Positions 14,101 through 14,205 of a DNA stretch of 14,205 nt are shown one piece after another. Each line of letters begins with the position of its first letter. The first letter of the stretch is position 1. The stretch is from an uncultured Alistipes sp. (GTDB taxonomy: Bacteria; Bacteroidota; Bacteroidia; Bacteroidales; Rikenellaceae), in assembly GCA_900768045.1 (NCBI GenBank), contig CAAGBL010000072.1, positions 1-14,205 on the forward strand. Reading direction: 5' to 3'. The position numbers were made by a program, and so were the translations under genes. The notes under the pieces were generated by a model that saw only the letters and a program-made list of their open reading frames with translations, was not told the origin of the DNA and did not search any database.

Positions 14101-14205
14101 ATGTACGTAATAGTAGAGATCGCAGGTCAGCAGTTTAAGGCTGAGAAGGGTCGTAAGCTCTATGTTCACCGTCTCCAGGGAGAGGAAAACTCTACCTTGA
14201 GCTTC
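14101..14205 (+). CDS. rplU: 50S ribosomal protein bL21 (partial, cut by window end)
   Basis: The first 35 codons are visible, reading MYVIVEIAGQQFKAEKG and continuing to a basic KLYVHRL stretch. This is the characteristic N-terminus of ribosomal protein bL21 (about 100 residues in full), a 23S rRNA-binding protein of the large ribosomal subunit. The ATG at 14101 follows an A/T-rich leader with no Shine-Dalgarno sequence. In most bacteria rpmA (bL27) follows, which would be outside this window. The frame is open to the last base, so the truncation is only the window edge. Confidence 0.93.
   Translation, partial: MYVIVEIAGQQFKAEKGRKLYVHRLQGEENSTLSF

Overview
The window looks like a chromosomal segment of a Bacteroidales-type bacterium. 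The evidence is AT-rich leaders without clear Shine-Dalgarno sequences, several exact or near-exact matches to the Bacteroidetes promoter (TTG, about 20 bp, TAnnTTTG), and Cys-containing lipoprotein signals on the secreted peptidases. The family (possibly Rikenellaceae) is only a guess. No phage, plasmid or insertion sequence is visible.

Left part (1-8174, minus strand). The left edge carries a short sequence of unclear nature and a bidirectional terminator. A tight six-gene operon follows, read right to left from 7431 to 162. It encodes a membrane complex of the hydrogenase-4/formate-hydrogenlyase/complex I superfamily. In transcription order it holds a HyfB-like antiporter subunit, a HyfC/NuoH-like membrane anchor, a HyfE/NuoK-like subunit, a HyfF-like antiporter subunit, a NuoC-NuoD (HyfG-like) fusion, and a ferredoxin-NuoB (HyfH-HyfI-like) fusion. 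The large subunit lacks the CxxC pairs that bind NiFe, and the small subunit lacks all four cysteines of the proximal [4Fe-4S] cluster. The ferredoxin part keeps ligands for only one cluster. It therefore cannot be an ordinary hydrogenase and best fits an energy-converting-hydrogenase-related (Ehr) complex with extreme loss of redox centres. The membrane arm is largely intact. rsmE, a 16S rRNA methyltransferase gene, lies just upstream on the same strand and may share the transcript.

Middle (8175-12640, plus strand). A perfect 18-bp palindrome between rsmE and the next gene contains a -7 box on each strand, so it looks like a shared divergent promoter. To its right are two tandem paralogous M3-family zinc metallopeptidases (Dcp/oligopeptidase A type), both with lipoprotein-like signal peptides. 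They probably act on small peptides in the cell envelope.

Right part (12641-14205). A 389-bp non-coding stretch holds a 127-bp imperfect fold-back sequence directly after the second peptidase and four blocks of degenerate 9-bp tandem repeats. Then come cysQ (3'(2'),5'-bisphosphate nucleotidase, minus strand) with a well-formed promoter, and the first 35 codons of rplU (ribosomal protein bL21, plus strand) with its own promoter. The gene is cut off by the window end.
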